A stretch of DNA of 64,000 nucleotides from JAFAXD01 sp051985675 (GTDB lineage: Bacteria; Pseudomonadota; Alphaproteobacteria; Rhizobiales; Xanthobacteraceae). A program made the position numbers and the translations under genes. A model generated the notes under the pieces. That model saw only the letters and a list, made by a program, of their open reading frames with translations, had not been told where the DNA came from and did not search any database. The stretch is taken from assembly GCA_051985675.1 (NCBI GenBank), contig JBPYFJ010000035.1, positions 3,844 to 67,843 on the forward strand, read 5' to 3'. Shown one piece after another: positions 61,083 through 64,000 of this stretch (position 1 is its first letter; the number at the start of each line of letters is the position of its first letter).

Positions 61083-61484
61083 GTGTCGCTCGCCCCGCTG
61101 CTCAACGCCGAGCCCGTCATCCAGATTCATGCCTTCGCGGCGTTCGCCGCGCTTGCGCTCGGCATCGTCCAGCTCTCGGCCCCGAAGGGCACGCTGCCGC
61201 ACCGGTCGATAGGCTGGATCTGGGTTGCGCTGATGCTGATTGTTGCGATCAGCGCGTTCTTCATTCACCAGATCCGGATGTGGGGCCCGTGGAGCCCGAT
61301 CCACCTGCTGGCGGTCTACACGCTGGTGATGCTGCCGGTTGGCGTGATCGCGGCGCACCGCCACGTCGTCGAGCGCCACCGCTGGACCATGGTGGGCATC
61401 TTCACCGGCGGGCTCGTGATCGCGGGCGTGTTCACGTTCTACCCGGGCCGGATCATGTACCACGTGGTGTTCGGCGGGAATTAG
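61083..61484 (+). CDS. DUF2306-family membrane protein
   Basis: 133 aa from GTG 61083. Four membrane helices with conserved histidines: IQIHAFAAFAALALGIVQL, LPHRSIGWIWVALMLIVAI, SPIHLLAVYTLVMLPVGVIAA and VVERHRWTMVGIFTGGLVIA. The RH-W and H positions resemble DUF2306, whose members might bind haem; this is a guess from the His pattern. Six bp after the MetX-like gene. Confidence 0.78.
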   Translation: MSLAPLLNAEPVIQIHAFAAFAALALGIVQLSAPKGTLPHRSIGWIWVALMLIVAISAFFIHQIRMWGPWSPIHLLAVYTLVMLPVGVIAAHRHVVERHRWTMVGIFTGGLVIAGVFTFYPGRIMYHVVFGGN

Positions 61485-61501
61485 GCCGTTCGCGCGCCTT
61501 A

Positions 61502-62140
61502 TCAGTGCACGCCGCCTCCTGGTCCGATCACCACGCGGATGCCGTCGATCACGTATTGCACAGCGAGCGCGGCCAGGATCATACCGAGCAGGCGCGACAG
61601 CACCACATTGCCGGTGATGCCGAGGAAACGTGAGATCTCGCTCGCCGAGACGAACACCAGGAAGGTGACCCCGCAGACCGCGGCGATCACCAAGATCAGC
61701 AGCACCCACAGCACCGTCGAATAGGCGGCGGCTGACAGCAGCACCGTCGCCGCGATCGCGCCCGGTCCCGCCATCAGCGGGATCGCGATCGGAAACGCCG
61801 CGATGTTGCGCACGTGGTCTTCGACCGCTTGTTCGGCGGTTTTCGACTGCTGCTGAAGGCGGGTGCCGAGCACCATTTCGGTCGCGACCAGAAACAGCAG
61901 CAGCCCGCCGGCGATTTCGAACGCGGGCGCGCCGATGCCGAGGCTGCGGAGCAGCGCGTCGCCGATCAGCGCGGTGCCGAACAGCACCGCGCCCGCGATC
62001 AGGCAGGCGCGCTGCGCGACCTGCCGCTGCGCCTTCGGCGGCAGCCCGGCGGTGAGCCCGGCAAACACCGGCGCAAGCCCGATCGGGTCGACCACAACCA
62101 GCAAGGTGACGAGGGCGGAGACGAGGTAGTCGAACGGCAT
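61502..62140 (-). CDS. MarC-family membrane protein
   Basis: 212 aa from ATG 62140 (MPFDYLVSALVTLLVVVDPIG); the upstream extension is soluble-looking and rejected. Six helices; MarC/UPF0056 features LLVVVDPIGLAPVFAGLT, GLLLFLVATEMVLG and AIPLMAGPGAIAATVLLS. Despite the name the family is not shown to give multidrug resistance; role uncertain. Convergent with the DUF2306 gene. Confidence 0.85.
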   Translation of the reverse strand: MPFDYLVSALVTLLVVVDPIGLAPVFAGLTAGLPPKAQRQVAQRACLIAGAVLFGTALIGDALLRSLGIGAPAFEIAGGLLLFLVATEMVLGTRLQQQSKTAEQAVEDHVRNIAAFPIAIPLMAGPGAIAATVLLSAAAYSTVLWVLLILVIAAVCGVTFLVFVSASEISRFLGITGNVVLSRLLGMILAALAVQYVIDGIRVVIGPGGGVH

Positions 62141-62253
62141 GTCGTGGGGTAGCACGGTTGGCGTCAAACCCGCGAATTTCGCGCGGGGATCGGCGATCCG
62201 AAACGCCACTTTCGCAGTGCCGAACAAGGGTTATGCGGGGTTCTGAAAATTTC

Positions 62254-62287
62254 TCGTTAACTCATTGAAAATCATTCGTTAAATCAT
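62254..62287 (+). promoter_or_regulatory. Direct repeats in the gyrA upstream region
   Basis: TCGTTAACTCAT (62254-62265) and TCGTTAAATCAT (62276-62287): 11 of 12 bases identical, 22 bp apart (two helical turns), in the only AT-rich patch between marC and gyrA, about 135-165 bp before the gyrA ATG. Suits a protein dimer or promoter element. A second direct repeat, CCCAAAATC at 62381 and 62392, lies closer to the start. Confidence 0.45.
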
Positions 62288-62419
62288 ATGTGCCAAACAC
62301 GCTTTGGCATGGCGCGCGCGACCTGAATCGGCTACACATCCGGCCTGTCTTTCGGCGCGGCGCGCTCATGCGCCAAAGCCCCCAAAATCGACCCAAAATC
62401 CGGCACCTGAAACGATCCG

Positions 62420-64000
<1,581 letters not shown>

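Overview
The window is GC-rich, densely coded chromosomal DNA. It most resembles an alphaproteobacterium of the order Hyphomicrobiales (Rhizobiales), in the Bradyrhizobium / Rhodopseudomonas / Xanthobacteraceae range. The pointers are a complete acpXL-type very-long-chain fatty acid cluster for lipid A, two Bug/TctC-type binding proteins, a DUF3551 lipoprotein, a GAAC-N7-GAAC LexA box (alphaproteobacterial type) between uvrA and ssb, and short inverted repeats of a kind I recall from bradyrhizobial intergenic DNA. The assignment is from recognition, not from a search. I saw no rRNA, tRNA, CRISPR array, prophage or intact insertion sequence.

Layout. 0-4.4 kb: thiosulfate oxidation genes (SoxW-like thioredoxin, soxY, soxZ, a fused soxX-soxA, soxB); soxCD is not in the window. 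4.5-10.7 kb: a dihydroxyphthalate-decarboxylase-like protein, convergent to a five-gene operon made of a ThDP enzyme and a complete NitT/TauT-type ABC importer. 10.8-14.9 kb: cell-wall enzymes (Tat-type lytic transglycosylase overlapping an M23 peptidase) and an HtrA-like protein that has lost its catalytic triad. 14.9-23 kb: Bug protein, glucokinase, esterase, GhrA-type reductase, a twin-hairpin repeat, an ArsR-type regulator divergent from a DHA2-type MFS pump, and mmsA. 23-29 kb: two tandem kup genes, a rhodanese, a DUF3551 protein and a PotF-like binding protein. 28.9-34.9 kb: the VLCFA/lipid A operon acpXL-fabZXL-fabF2XL-fabF1XL-fabG-adh-lpxXL. 35-40.3 kb: copper-linked exported proteins, a second twin-hairpin repeat, a CMD-family protein, a 2-hydroxyacid dehydrogenase and an FAD monooxygenase. 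40.3-50.2 kb: dienelactone hydrolase, SLT/SPOR transglycosylase, DoxX plus a DoxX remnant, a frameshifted ModA-like gene, DUF2189, a HAD dehalogenase, an MHS transporter, a crotonase, a YpsA/MoCo-carrier-like protein and a MaoC hydratase. 50.2-55.5 kb: repeat-rich gap, extradiol-dioxygenase-like VOC protein, a SnoaL-like gene divergent from an ECF sigma factor that itself carries a SnoaL-like tail, a GST and a Bug protein. 55.5-64 kb: uvrA / LexA box / ssb, membrane and exported hydrolase genes, marC and the 5' part of gyrA.

The most interesting points are a two-unit hairpin element present twice, whose CTAG terminus supplies the stop codon of a neighbouring gene in both copies; the SnoaL-like gene with two in-frame starts, each with a strong ribosome binding site, one encoding a Tat-like signal; the SoxX-SoxA fusion; a triad-less HtrA-like protein; and a FabF2XL that lacks the condensing cysteine and looks like a chain-length-factor-type partner of FabF1XL.
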